Source of the DNA: Dipteris shenzhenensis | Lineage: Eukaryota > Polypodiophyta > Polypodiopsida > Gleicheniales | Strand: one strand, 5' to 3' | NCBI GenBank assembly: GCA_047967505.1 | Contig: CM106540.1 | Length of the DNA stretch: 64,000 bases | Position numbers and translations under genes: made by a program | Notes under the pieces: model-generated | Seen by the model: the letters and a program-made list of their open reading frames with translations, nothing else | The model's database searches: none | What the model was told of the DNA's origin: nothing | Shown here: positions 1 to 9,542 of the stretch, piece after piece | How the letters are laid out: each line of letters begins with the position of its first letter | Numbering within the stretch: the first letter of the stretch is position 1

Positions 1-3000
1 GGACTCAAACTTTGTGAGAGCATGGAAACTATAGGGTTTAGGACCTGTGAAATTTTTGAGCTCACTTGGACACATGGACATGCAAGTCCCAATGACCCAT
101 TCCTTATTTTGCTCCTTCACTGACACAACGTAGTGCATAAGGTGAAAATAGGCTGTCTGACCTCTCCATGCCCACATTCGCAAAAGTCAAACTTTGCAAG
201 AGAATGGAAACAATAGATGTAGGACCTGTGCAAGTTTTGATCCCAATCGGACACATGTACATGAAAATCCTAGTGACCCATTCCATATTTTGCTCCTTCA
301 CACATGGAACGAGGTGTCCTGCCCACATCGAGTGTCAGATGGGACTCAAACATTGCAAGAGCATGGAAACCATAGAGTTTAGGATGTGTGAAAATTTTGA
401 GCCCAATCGAACACAAGGACGTGCAAATCCCAATGACCCATTCCTTATTTTGCTCCTTCACTGATGTAACAAGGTGCATAGGGTGAAAATGGGCCCTCTG
501 ACCTCACCGTGCCCACATTCGGTGTCGAATGAGACTCAAAGTTTGCAAGAACATGGAAACCATAGGGTTTGGGACCTCTATAAATTTTTAGCATGATTGG
601 ACACATGGACAAGCATATCCCGATGGCCCATTCCTTATTTTGCTCCTTCAGTGATGCAATGAGGTGCATAGGGTGAAAATGGGCCCTTTGACTTCGGCAT
701 TCCCACATATGGTGTCAAATTGGACTCAAACATTGCAAGAGCATATAAACCATTGGGTTTAGGACCCATGCAAATTTTGAGCCCGGATCGAACACATGGA
801 CCTACAAGTCCTAATGACCAATTCATTATTTTGCTCCTTCACTGATCCAACGAGGTGCATAGAGTGAAAATGGGCCCTCTGACCTCATCATTCCTACATC
901 CGGCATGGAATGGGACTCAAACCTTGCAAGAACATGGAAACCGTAGGGTTTAGAATCTATGCAAATTTTGAGCATGATTGGACACATAGACAAGCAAATC
1001 CCAATGGCACATTCCTTATTTTGCTACTTCACTGATGCAGTGAGGTGCATAGGGTGAAAATGGACCCTCTGACCTCGTTGTGCCTACATCTGGTGTCGAA
1101 TGGGACTCAAACTTTCCAAGAGGATGGAAAGCCGAGTCCACATCCGGTGTCGAATGGGACTCAAACTTTGCAAGGACATGGAAACCATAGGGTTTAGGAC
1201 CTCCACAAATTTTGAGCGCAATTGCACACATGGACAAGCAAATCCCGATGGCCCATTTCTTATTTTGCTCCTCAGTGATGCAATGAGGTGCAAGGGTGAA
1301 AATGGTCCCTCTGACCTCACCATGCCTACATTTGGTGTCGGATCAGACTCGAACTTTCCAAGAGGATGGAAACCATTGGGTTTAGGACCTGTGTAAATTT
1401 TGAGCCCAATCAGACACATCGACATGCAAATCCTAATGACCCATGCCATATTTCGCTCCTTCACAGATGCAAGGAGGTGCATAGAGTGAAAATGGACCCT
1501 CTAACCTCGTCGTGCCCACATCTAGTGTCAGATGGGACTCAAACTCTACAAGAGCATGGAAAACATAGGGTTTAGGGCTTGTGCAAATTTTGAGCGCAAT
1601 CAGACACATGGACATGCAAATCCTAATGCGCCATTCCTTATTTTGCTCCTTCACTGATGCAACAAGGTGCATAGGGTGAAAATGGGCCCTCTAACCCCAC
1701 CATGCCCACATCTGATGTCAAATGGGACTCAAACTCTACAAGAGAATGGGAACCATTGCATTTACAACCTATGCAAATTTTGAGCCTAGTCGGACACATG
1801 GACATGAAACTCCTAATGAAACTCCTAATGGACTCAAACTTTGCAAGAGCTTGGAAACCATTGGGTTTAGGACCTGGGAAAATTTTGAGCGCAATCGAAC
1901 ACATAGACATGCAAAGCCTAATGACCCATTCCATATTTTGCTCCTTCACAGATGCAACCAGGTGCATACAATGCAAATGAGCCCTCTGACCTCGTCCTAC
2001 CAATGGGACTCAAATATTGCAAGAGCTACAAATCCTAATGACCAATTCATCCGGTTCCAATGGGACTCAAATATTGCAAGAGCTACAAATCCTAATGACC
2101 AATTCATTATTTTGCTCCTTCACTTATGCAATGAGGTGCACTGGGTGAAAATGGGAACTCTGACCTCACCGTGCCTACATCCGGTGTCAAATGGAACTCA
2201 AACTTTGCAAGAACATGGAAACCATAGGCATTAAGACCTCTACAAGTTTTGAGCACGATTGGACACATGGACATGCAAATCCTATGCAAAATTTGAGCCC
2301 AATCGGACACATGGACATGCAAATCCTAATTACCCATTCCATATTTTGCTCCTTCACTGATGCAACGAGGTGCATAGGGTGAAAATGGGCCCCCTAACCT
2401 CCTTGTGCCTACATCTGGTATTGGATGGGACTCAAACCATTTCGAGCCCAATCGGACACATGGACATGCAAATCCCAATGACCCATACCTTATTTTGCTC
2501 CTTCATTAATGCAACAAGGTGCATAGGGTGAAATTGGGCCCTCTGACCTCGCCGTGCCCACATCCAATGTCAGATGGACTCGAACTTTGCAAGAGAATGG
2601 AAACCATTGGGTTTACGACCTATGCAAATTTTGATCTTGATCAGACACATGGACATGAAAATCGTAATGACCCATTCCATATTTTGCTCCTTCACAGATG
2701 CAACAAGGTCCATAGTGTGAAAATGAGGCCTCTGACCTTGTCCTACCGACATTTGGTGTCGGATTGGACTCAAACATCACAAGAGCATGGAAACCATAGT
2801 GTTTAGGATGTGTCCAAATTTTGAGCCGAATCAAACACATGGACATGCAAATCCCAATGACCCATTCCTTATTTTGCTCCTTCACTGATGCAACAAGGTG
2901 CATAGGGTGAAAGAGGGCCTGCTAACCTCACCGTGCCCACATTTGGTGTCAGATGGGACTCAAACCTTGCAAGAGCATGGAAACAGTTGGGTTTAGCACC

Positions 3001-3877
3001 TGTGCAAATTTTCAGCGCGATCGGTCACATGGACCTCCAAATCTCAATGACACATTCGTTACTTTGCTCCTTCACTGATGTAATGAGGTGCATATGGTGA
3101 AAATGCAAGCTCTGACCTCACCGTGCCCACATCTAGTGTCGAATGGGACTCAAACTTTACAAGAACATGGAAACCATATTGGACACATGGACAAGCAAAT
3201 CCCAATGGCCCATTCCTTATTTTGCCCCTTCACTAATGCAACGAGGTGCATAGGGTGAAAATGGGCCCTATGACATCGCCATGCCCACATCGCCGTTGCA
3301 GATGGGACTCAAACTTTCCAAGAGGATGGAAACCATTGGGTTTAGGACTTGTGCAAATTTTGAGCCCAATCAGACACATGGACATGCAAATCCTGATGAC
3401 CCATTCCATATTTTACTACACTGATGCAACGAGGTGCATAAAGTGAAAATGGACCCTATGAGCTCACTGTGCCCACATCTGGTGTTAGATGGGACTCAAA
3501 CTCTGCAAGAGCATGGAAACCATAGGTTAAGACCTGTGCAAATTTTGAGCCCCGTCGGACACAGGGACATGCAAATCCCAATGACCCATTTCTTATTTTG
3601 CTCCTTCACTGATGCAACGAAGTGCATAGGGTGAAAATGGGCCCTCTGACCTCACCGTGCCCACATCCGGTGTTGGATGGGACTCAAACTTTGCAACAAA
3701 ATGGAAACTATTGGGTTTAGGACTAGTGCAAATTCTTAGCCTAGATCGGACACATGGACATAGAAATCCTAATGACCCATTCAGTATTTTGTTCCTTCAC
3801 ATATGCACTAAGTTGCATAGGGTGAAAATGGGCCCTCTGACCTCGCCATGCCCACATCCAGTGTCAGATGGGACTCA
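1..3877 (+). repeat. ~190-bp tandem satellite array, about 20 copies
   Basis: A unit of about 190 bp recurs head to tail from the left edge. It is recognisable by GGGACTCAAAC, CATGGAAACCATAGGGTTTAG, GGACACATGGACATGCAAAT, CCATTCCTTATTTTGCTCC and GTGCATAGGGTGAAAATGGG. Well-spaced unit starts are near 341, 531, 721, 911 and 1102. Copies differ by point changes, and some are shortened or partly doubled (a 60-bp doubling near 1102-1162 and a 55-bp doubling near 2008-2063). Reading frames across the array come from the periodicity and are not genes. The array continues beyond the left edge and ends where the copia LTR begins. Whether it is centromeric, subtelomeric or dispersed cannot be told from here. 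Confidence 0.95.
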
Positions 3878-4230
3878 TGTTGAGATATCGAGCTCCACTC
3901 GCGATATGCCAGGGTGACCGTTGTGCATTTTTGTCACCGACTTGTTAGCTGTAGATGCGGTTGGTACACCGCCCACAAATAATAGCTAGATGATAGCTAT
4001 CCTTATCTACTCTAGTTTGTGGCTCACTTAGTATGCCACCTTAGTTAGTTGAGTTTGGTTGAGACCCACATATAGGGTTCTTCTATTTTCTTTGTACTAG
4101 AGTTCTTTTTGGCTTTCACAACTAAGAAGAGGAAAACTATTTTCAACCTCCACCTGTGTGTGTATTCCCCCATTGTGTATGTGAGAAAGCCGCAAGTGAG
4201 ACTCCTTCCCTCTCTCCCACTATCTTCACA
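3878..4230 (+). repeat. Copia-A 5' LTR
   Basis: The 353-bp segment begins TGTTGAGATATCGAG and ends TCTTCACA, directly followed by the primer-binding site. The TG...CA termini and that adjacency define the boundaries. A CATATAGGG stretch near 4070 could belong to the LTR promoter. No second LTR copy lies in the window for comparison. Confidence 0.8.
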
Positions 4231-4242
4231 TGGTATCAGAGC
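4231..4242 (+). other. Primer-binding site (initiator tRNA-Met type) of Copia-A
   Basis: TGGTATCAGAGC lies immediately 3' of the LTR. It is the standard plant copia primer-binding site, complementary to the 3' end of initiator tRNA-Met, where minus-strand DNA synthesis starts. Confidence 0.9.
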
Positions 4243-4718
4243 CTTGTTCATGGTAAGGAGCTCAAGAAAGCAAACCAAGTTTGTGGTGTCCTGGTAAGAG
4301 GACTAGTGTTGCTTTCCTATTTCGAGTTTGGGAGCAAATCTCTGCAAGTAGCACAGCCAGAAGTGCAAGAGTGCACTATCTCGAATTGAGATGCCCTTTG
4401 CGGTGCCTCAGATTCGAGGCCATTTCGGGGCCCGTTTTAAAGGTGGAAGTTCTTCACAGGCACTCAGAAAAAGGCCTTGTTTTTGTTGTGCGACCATTGC
4501 TCGGATGGTCGGTGAAAAGTTACCGTAGAAATTGCATTGTATGCCTGTGTGCAGAGATATTGGGAGTTGCAGAATCATGCTTGTTGCCTGTTGATGCAAA
4601 ATTGTCACTAGGAAGTGACTGTGTGGTCAAATACCACTTTCATCAGTTTTGTAGATCTGCCTGTGTGAGGCAAAAGCTGTGTTTTTTGCAGTGATAGAAT
4701 ATTTTGCAGTGTTCTGTA

Positions 4719-5790
4719 ATGGCGTCTGATTCTCTTTCACAGATTGTCACAGAAAAGCTTGACAAGAACAACTTCCAAGCATGGAAGTTTAGAATGACGA
4801 ATTTCCTTATGGGAAAAGACTATTGGGAGTTCATTACAAGAAATGAAGAAGAACCAGTTCTTCCTAATGTTCCCAATCAACAGGAAATGCAGGCATTTAA
4901 AGGATGGCATGAGAGAGCTAGAAGAGTTATGTACTGGCTGTGTATCAGTATTTCAGATTCTATGATTGTGCATATTCAGGATGCAAGTACACCAAAGGAG
5001 GCATGGGATACTTTGGCAAAAATGTACAGCACAAATACGTAAGCCAGGAAAATGCAGCTCAAACAGGAGTTGCACAATGTGCAGAGAGAAAATTTGAGCA
5101 TAAATGACTATCACATGAAGGTGAAGAAAATTGCAGATGCACTTGCTTCCATTGGGTCGCCAGTGGAAGATGATGATCTAGTTTCTGTGACCTTGAATGG
5201 TCTAGGAAAGGATTATGCATAGTTCCAGACATCCATTGCCGTCCGTGAAAAATTTCCTGATTTTGAAGAGTTGTTCGCTCTTCTATTTTCTAAAGTGCAG
5301 AGAAATGAGTGTGCATCTTCTTTAGGAGGAACTTCAAAAGAAAATGTCTTCTACTTAAATGCTGGAAGAGGTAGAGGCAGAGGTAGAGGAGGCCGATCGG
5401 TAGGCCATGGTAGAAATCAGAATATGTAGCAAACTCAAGCAAACTAGTCCTATGGAGGAGGACGTGGTAACTCTAGAGGCAGGGGGAGCCGAAGAGGCCG
5501 TGGTGGATGGCAGCGAGGCCAAAATGCAAACAACAATGTTGAATGCTATTACTGTGGTAAAATGGGTCATATGGCTAAGGACTGCTACAAAAAGCAGAAT
5601 GACATTATGAATGGAAAATTGCAGCAAGGCAATTATGCATCTTCTAGTAGACAGGGTGATGGCAGAAATGAGCATCTATTTATGGTGCAGCATATGACAA
5701 ATTCTGTGACAAGTGCAGAAGAACGAAATGATGTGTGGTATGTTGACTTAGATGCGTCAAACCACATGACAGGTCATGCAGAATGGATGT
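4719..5790 (+). pseudogene. Copia-A gag / protease start (broken)
   Basis: This encodes the capsid-like Gag polyprotein of a Ty1/copia element. ATG 4719 opens MASDSLSQIVTEKLDKNNF, and the next motif FQAWKFRM is typical of copia gag (UBN2 family). One frame runs on to a zinc knuckle (CYYCGKMGHMAKDC, about 5541-5585) and then to the protease region with WYVD near 5735. The frame is interrupted by TAA at 5040 and TAG at 5220, 5427 and 5445; several are one step from CAG. At the protease site the usual D-S-G-A reads D-L-D-A, so the catalytic motif is lost as well. The frame ends at TAG about 5790. This is an old, inactive copy. Confidence 0.85.
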
Positions 5791-5898
5791 AGGATGCAAG
5801 GAAAATGGAAAAACCAGGATTTGTGGAGACTTAGGACCCTACTATGTGTTTTTATTTTAAATGTGTTTATACATGTTTATAAATGTTATGTCTCTATG

Positions 5899-6153
5899 CT
5901 AACTAGTGCCAGTCGTATAGACGACCTCCCAACAGATATCATCAAAGCAGCCTCACCCATGGTAAAACCGTAGGTAAGCCATTGTAGGCCATGCAAATGC
6001 ACACCCTAGCACGACTCCATGGATAAAGAAGGACTATACCCGTGAGATTTTGTCACTTCTGGTACTTAGCTCCCACACATAGGACCATAGATACGTGTCT
6101 AGCATAGCATAAGTGCATAGCATATCATAACATAAAAATATAACTGCCATACC
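5899..6153 (-). repeat. Inverted copy of part of the 485-bp repeat
   Basis: From AACTAGTGCCAGTCG to about ATAACTGCCATACC, this is the reverse complement of the repeat-unit segment found forward at about 6583-6826, 7068-7310 and 7570-7812. With the forward copies it forms inverted arms of roughly 250 bp that could fold into a long hairpin. One arm directly follows the first forward block at 5830-5898. Confidence 0.9.
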
Positions 6154-6200
6154 AGTCTAGCTTAGAGGGTGAGGTGTGGCCTTTTGTCTTTGTCTTGGTG

Positions 6201-6464
6201 CTGATCGAGATGAGTCAGGAAGGAACAAGGTGGTGGTGCAAGAAGATCCTATAGAGACACTTCATGTGGAGGATGTGGAGCACACTAAATGATGCCAATG
6301 CAATGAAGACCTTCTTGGTGATTCTCTATCAGGTAGTGAGAAGCTCTAGTACTTAGATATGGCAGATGATTTTCCATGTGATGTGGTGCCAGAGGAACAA
6401 GGATCTAGTGCTGATGAGGAGAAGCCATAGGAACAAGGACCTGCTGCCTATGTGAATGCCTATA
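6201..6464 (+). pseudogene. Decayed acidic coding fragment between repeat blocks
   Basis: One frame reads through an acidic, codon-like stretch (motifs ETLHVEDVEH, DMADDFPCDVVPEEQ) interrupted by TGA once and TAG twice. The TAG sites precede or replace likely glutamines. It sits in the only non-repeat sequence of the 485-bp array and is probably a remnant of a transposon exon. I do not recognise the family. Confidence 0.35.
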
Positions 6465-7972
6465 TGCCTAATTCTTTATGCTTTATGCTTTATGGATGTT
6501 TCTATTGGTGTTTGTGCCTATGTGAATGCCATTGTTTCTTTTATTAGCTCATGGTATGGCAATATTTCTTTTACTAGCTTATGGTATGGCAGTTTCATTT
6601 TTATGTTATGATATGCTATGCACCTATGCTATGCTAGACATGTATCTATGGTCCTATGTGTGGGAGCTAAGTACCAGAAGTGACAAAATCTCACGGGTAT
6701 AGTCCTTCTTTATCCATGGAGTCATTGCTAGGGTGTGCATTTGCATGGCCTACAATGGCTTAATTTACCATGGGTGAGGTTGCTTTGATGATATCTGTTG
6801 GGAGGCCGTCTATACGACTGGCACTAGTTGCCCATACTTAGGACCCTACTATGTGTTTTTATTTTAAATGTGTTTATACATGTTTATAAATGTTATGTCT
6901 CTATGCTTCTATATGTCTATATGCCTATGTGAATGCCTATATGCCTAATTCATTATGCTTTATGCTTTATGGATGTTTCTATTGGTGTTTGTGCCTATGT
7001 GAATGCCATTGTTTCTTTTATTAGCTCATGGTGTGGCAATATTTCTTTTATTAGCTTATGGTACGGCAGTTTCATTTTTATGTTATGATATGCTATGCAC
7101 TTATGCTATGCTAGACACGTATCTATGGTCCTATGTGTGGGAGCTAAGTGCCAGAAGTGACAAAATCTCACGGGTATAGTCCTTCTTTATCCATGGAGTC
7201 GTTGCTAGGGTGTGCATTTGCATGGCCTACAATGGCTTACCCACGGTTTTACCATGGGTGAGGCTGCTTTGATGATATCTATTGGGAGGCCGTCTATACG
7301 ACTGGCACTAGTTGCCCATACTTAGGACCCTACTATGTGTTTTTATTTTAAATGTGTTTATACATGTTTATAAATGTTATGTCTCTATGCTTCTATATGT
7401 CTATATGCCTATGTGAATGCCTATATGCCTAATTCTTTATGCATGTTTTATGCTTTATGCTTTATGCTTTATGGATGTTTCTATTGGTGTTTGTGCCTAT
7501 GTGAATGCCATTGTTTCTTTTATTAGCTCATGGTATGGCAATATTTCTTTTATTAGCTTGTGGTATGGTAGCTTCATTTTTATGTTATGATATGCTATGC
7601 ACTTATGCTATGCTAGACACGTATCTATGGTCCTATGTGTGGGAGCTAAGTACCAGAAGTGACAAAATCTCACGGGTATAGTCCTTCTTTATCCATGGAG
7701 TCGTTGCTAGGGTGTGCATTTGCATGGCCTACAACGGCTTACCTATGGTTTTACCATGGGTGAGGCTGCTTTGATGATATCTGTTGGGAGGCCGTCTATA
7801 CGACTGGCACTAGTTGCACATACTTAGGACCCTACTATGTGTTTTTATTTTAAATGTGTTTATACATGTTTATAAATGTTATGTCTCTATGCTTGTGATG
7901 GACTTTGTTGAGCTCTTGTAAGTGTTTGTTCTCTAGGGTGTTTTATTTATGATTTCATGTGCCTTATTCCAG

Positions 7973-9085
7973 ATGGCAACAGATGATAGCCTACGGAGAT
8001 GTAGATGCAATTATAGGTGTAGGCATTCGCCTCTTGGCTATCAAGATGTGAGCCGGAGGACATATTATGTGCATTTGCAACAAGACTCCATTGGAAACTT
8101 ACATGCATCAATTTTGAGGAATGTGAATGAGGAGAACTCTGATGACAATGATACTGCAGTGAATGAAGAACTCATTGAATCATCTAATCGACGGAGGCAG
8201 GTATGGTGTAGATGTGAAACTTATTGCCATGGTGGTCGCTTGGTCGCTCCATCAACTTATGCAAGGCATATGCAAGTCGATGAGCAATTTGAAACTATTG
8301 CAGAAAATCTTGGTTTGCATGCTCCACACTTTAGCTCTTGTGGACCTGAAGAAGAGGAGAACAATGAGCCTATGCATCAGATGGAAGAAGGGAACGATGA
8401 ATTTACTGATATGCATGAACAGGATAGGTTGGATGATGATGAGGATAACATGGATGCTTTAGGAGAGGATAGCCATTTATCTCTTGCTGATAAAATCATA
8501 CAAAGATTGATTGAGTTGCAAGCTCTTTGGGATGGACATCAAGCTTCAGTGGAGTTTCAAGATAGTATGCCTAAAATTCTATTTGGAGATATGGGTGGTC
8601 CTAGGTCTACAACACATGAAGGCGCAAAAAGATCGAGTCTGAGTAAACTATTGGTCCAACTTCCAGAAACATGGGATGGAAGTCTAAATGGAATAACTGT
8701 TCCCACATGTTGGGAGCAATTAAGTACTATGTTGACAAGGCTTGGAATGGTTGAATCAAAGAGATATAGAATATGTCAAGGGAAAGAGGATTCCAATCAT
8801 GCTCCAATACTCTATCTACCAAGCAAAGAGGACGCTTATAGTGGTAACACTGTTGAATGCCAATGCAATAGAAATGTCACTGGAAAGAGAAAATTAAAGC
8901 ATGATTGTTTAGCATGTTGTGAGAAGTGTGAGAAATGTGCAGTGCCTAGAAAGGAAATGTTATGTTTTGACTACATTTCGATTAGTGAACAATTGAAACT
9001 ACTTACTAAAAGTAGATCTTTATGCCACGAATTATTGGAAATGTGGCGAAATAAAGACAAATGGCTAGTATCCGAACAATTCTAA
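7973..9085 (+). CDS. TNP2/CACTA-like transposase N-terminal region, cysteine-rich (370 aa)
   Basis: I start at ATG 7973 (MATDDSLRRCRC) because it directly follows a good splice acceptor (TTATTCCAG); the frame is open 24 bp further upstream. Features in order: a C-x-C-x3-C module with VSRRTYYVH (residues ~10-35), a second with CRCETYCHGGRLV and TYARH (~77-100), a long acidic region (~110-165), and a third Cys cluster (CQCN, CLACCEKCEKC) leading into RKEMLCFDYISISEQLKLL (~300-345). That last motif resembles the PL-xx-QL-xxL region of TNP2-family CACTA proteins, better known to me from fungal and non-angiosperm elements. The frame stops at 9083, but homology continues in another frame (next entry). 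It is probably a DNA-binding part of a transposase and is truncated before any catalytic domain. Confidence 0.6.
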   Translation: MATDDSLRRCRCNYRCRHSPLGYQDVSRRTYYVHLQQDSIGNLHASILRNVNEENSDDNDTAVNEELIESSNRRRQVWCRCETYCHGGRLVAPSTYARHMQVDEQFETIAENLGLHAPHFSSCGPEEEENNEPMHQMEEGNDEFTDMHEQDRLDDDEDNMDALGEDSHLSLADKIIQRLIELQALWDGHQASVEFQDSMPKILFGDMGGPRSTTHEGAKRSSLSKLLVQLPETWDGSLNGITVPTCWEQLSTMLTRLGMVESKRYRICQGKEDSNHAPILYLPSKEDAYSGNTVECQCNRNVTGKRKLKHDCLACCEKCEKCAVPRKEMLCFDYISISEQLKLLTKSRSLCHELLEMWRNKDKWLVSEQF

Positions 9086-9318
9086 TGAAAATATTAGAAT
9101 TGATGAGTTTTGGGATGGCAGTAAATGTAAAAGTGTTAAAGAGTTTTGGGATCCAGAATCGGAGTTTGAGTTGCCATTGGTATGTGAGAAGGGGTATTGC
9201 AAACAAGCTTATACAGCATGGCCGTCTTCACTTAAATCGGAAGCACTTTTGGAGGGTTGGAAAGAACGTATGTTATGCATTTGTAAGCATGTATGTTATG
9301 CTTTTGGATGTAAGGGAG
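9075..9318 (+). pseudogene. Frameshifted continuation of the TNP2-like protein
   Basis: Frame 3 continues with EFWDGSKCKSVKEFWDPE, FELPLVCEKGYCKQAYTAW and GWKERMLC before a TGA near 9317. IWDG-type motifs followed by a W-D-P stretch are typical of the section after the N-terminal domains in TNP2 proteins. The shift from the main frame lies between about 9061 and 9085, so one small indel separates the parts. The true catalytic region that should follow is missing. Confidence 0.5.
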
Positions 9319-9320
9319 GG

Positions 9321-9411
9321 GGCTGACTTTATGCACTTGGATTTAAGAGAGAAGGCTGAATTTATGCATTTGGATTTAAGGGAGAAGGCTGAATTTTTAG
9401 GTGAAGAGAAC
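9321..9411 (+). repeat. 33-bp minisatellite, ~2.5 copies
   Basis: A unit starting GGCTGAATTTATGCATTTGG repeats at 9321, 9354 and 9387, with partial copies just upstream near 9290 and downstream near 9425-9490. It encodes the periodic peptide MHLDLREKAEF in one frame, which is a by-product of the repeat. Confidence 0.8.
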
Positions 9412-9542
9412 TGTTTTATGAATTTATGGGTATATTCATTGCATTTAGAGAAAGAAGGGGCTGATTTGTAAGCATGTATGTTATGCACTTGGAGAATCTA
9501 GGTGGCTGAATATATGGCATGTATGTTTTTTATATAGGGAAA

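Larger units (their letters stand above)
3878..5815 (+). mobile_element. Copia-A: truncated Ty1/copia retrotransposon (5' LTR, leader, gag, start of protease)
   Basis: The element has a TG...CA LTR, an initiator-Met primer-binding site directly after it, a ~475-bp leader, and a gag frame with a CCHC knuckle that runs into the protease motif. Homology stops around 5790-5815, just after the protease active-site region, and the next sequence belongs to the 485-bp repeat family. Integrase, RT, RNase H and the 3' LTR are absent. It inserted into the satellite; the 5 bp before the LTR are ACTCA, but with no 3' end the target duplication cannot be confirmed. Confidence 0.85.
5830..7892 (+). repeat. 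~485-bp tandem repeats
   Basis: The block opening CTTAGGACCCTACTATGTG recurs at 5830, 6837, 7321 and 7823. The last three are spaced 484 and 502 bp; the longer spacing holds extra copies of a short TGCTTTA motif near 7445-7470. Each unit carries long AT-rich runs and a conserved CTATGCTAGACACGTATC...CCTATGTGTGGGAGC segment. No unit encodes a protein. The array stops about 80 bp before the ATG of the cysteine-rich transposase-like gene, so it is probably its 5' flank or a subterminal region. Confidence 0.9.

Noticed and set aside
104-3634. Many 60-170-codon frames in the first 3.9 kb on both strands
   Set aside because: They recur with the 190-bp satellite period and have no conserved start or composition; they are by-products of the repeat.
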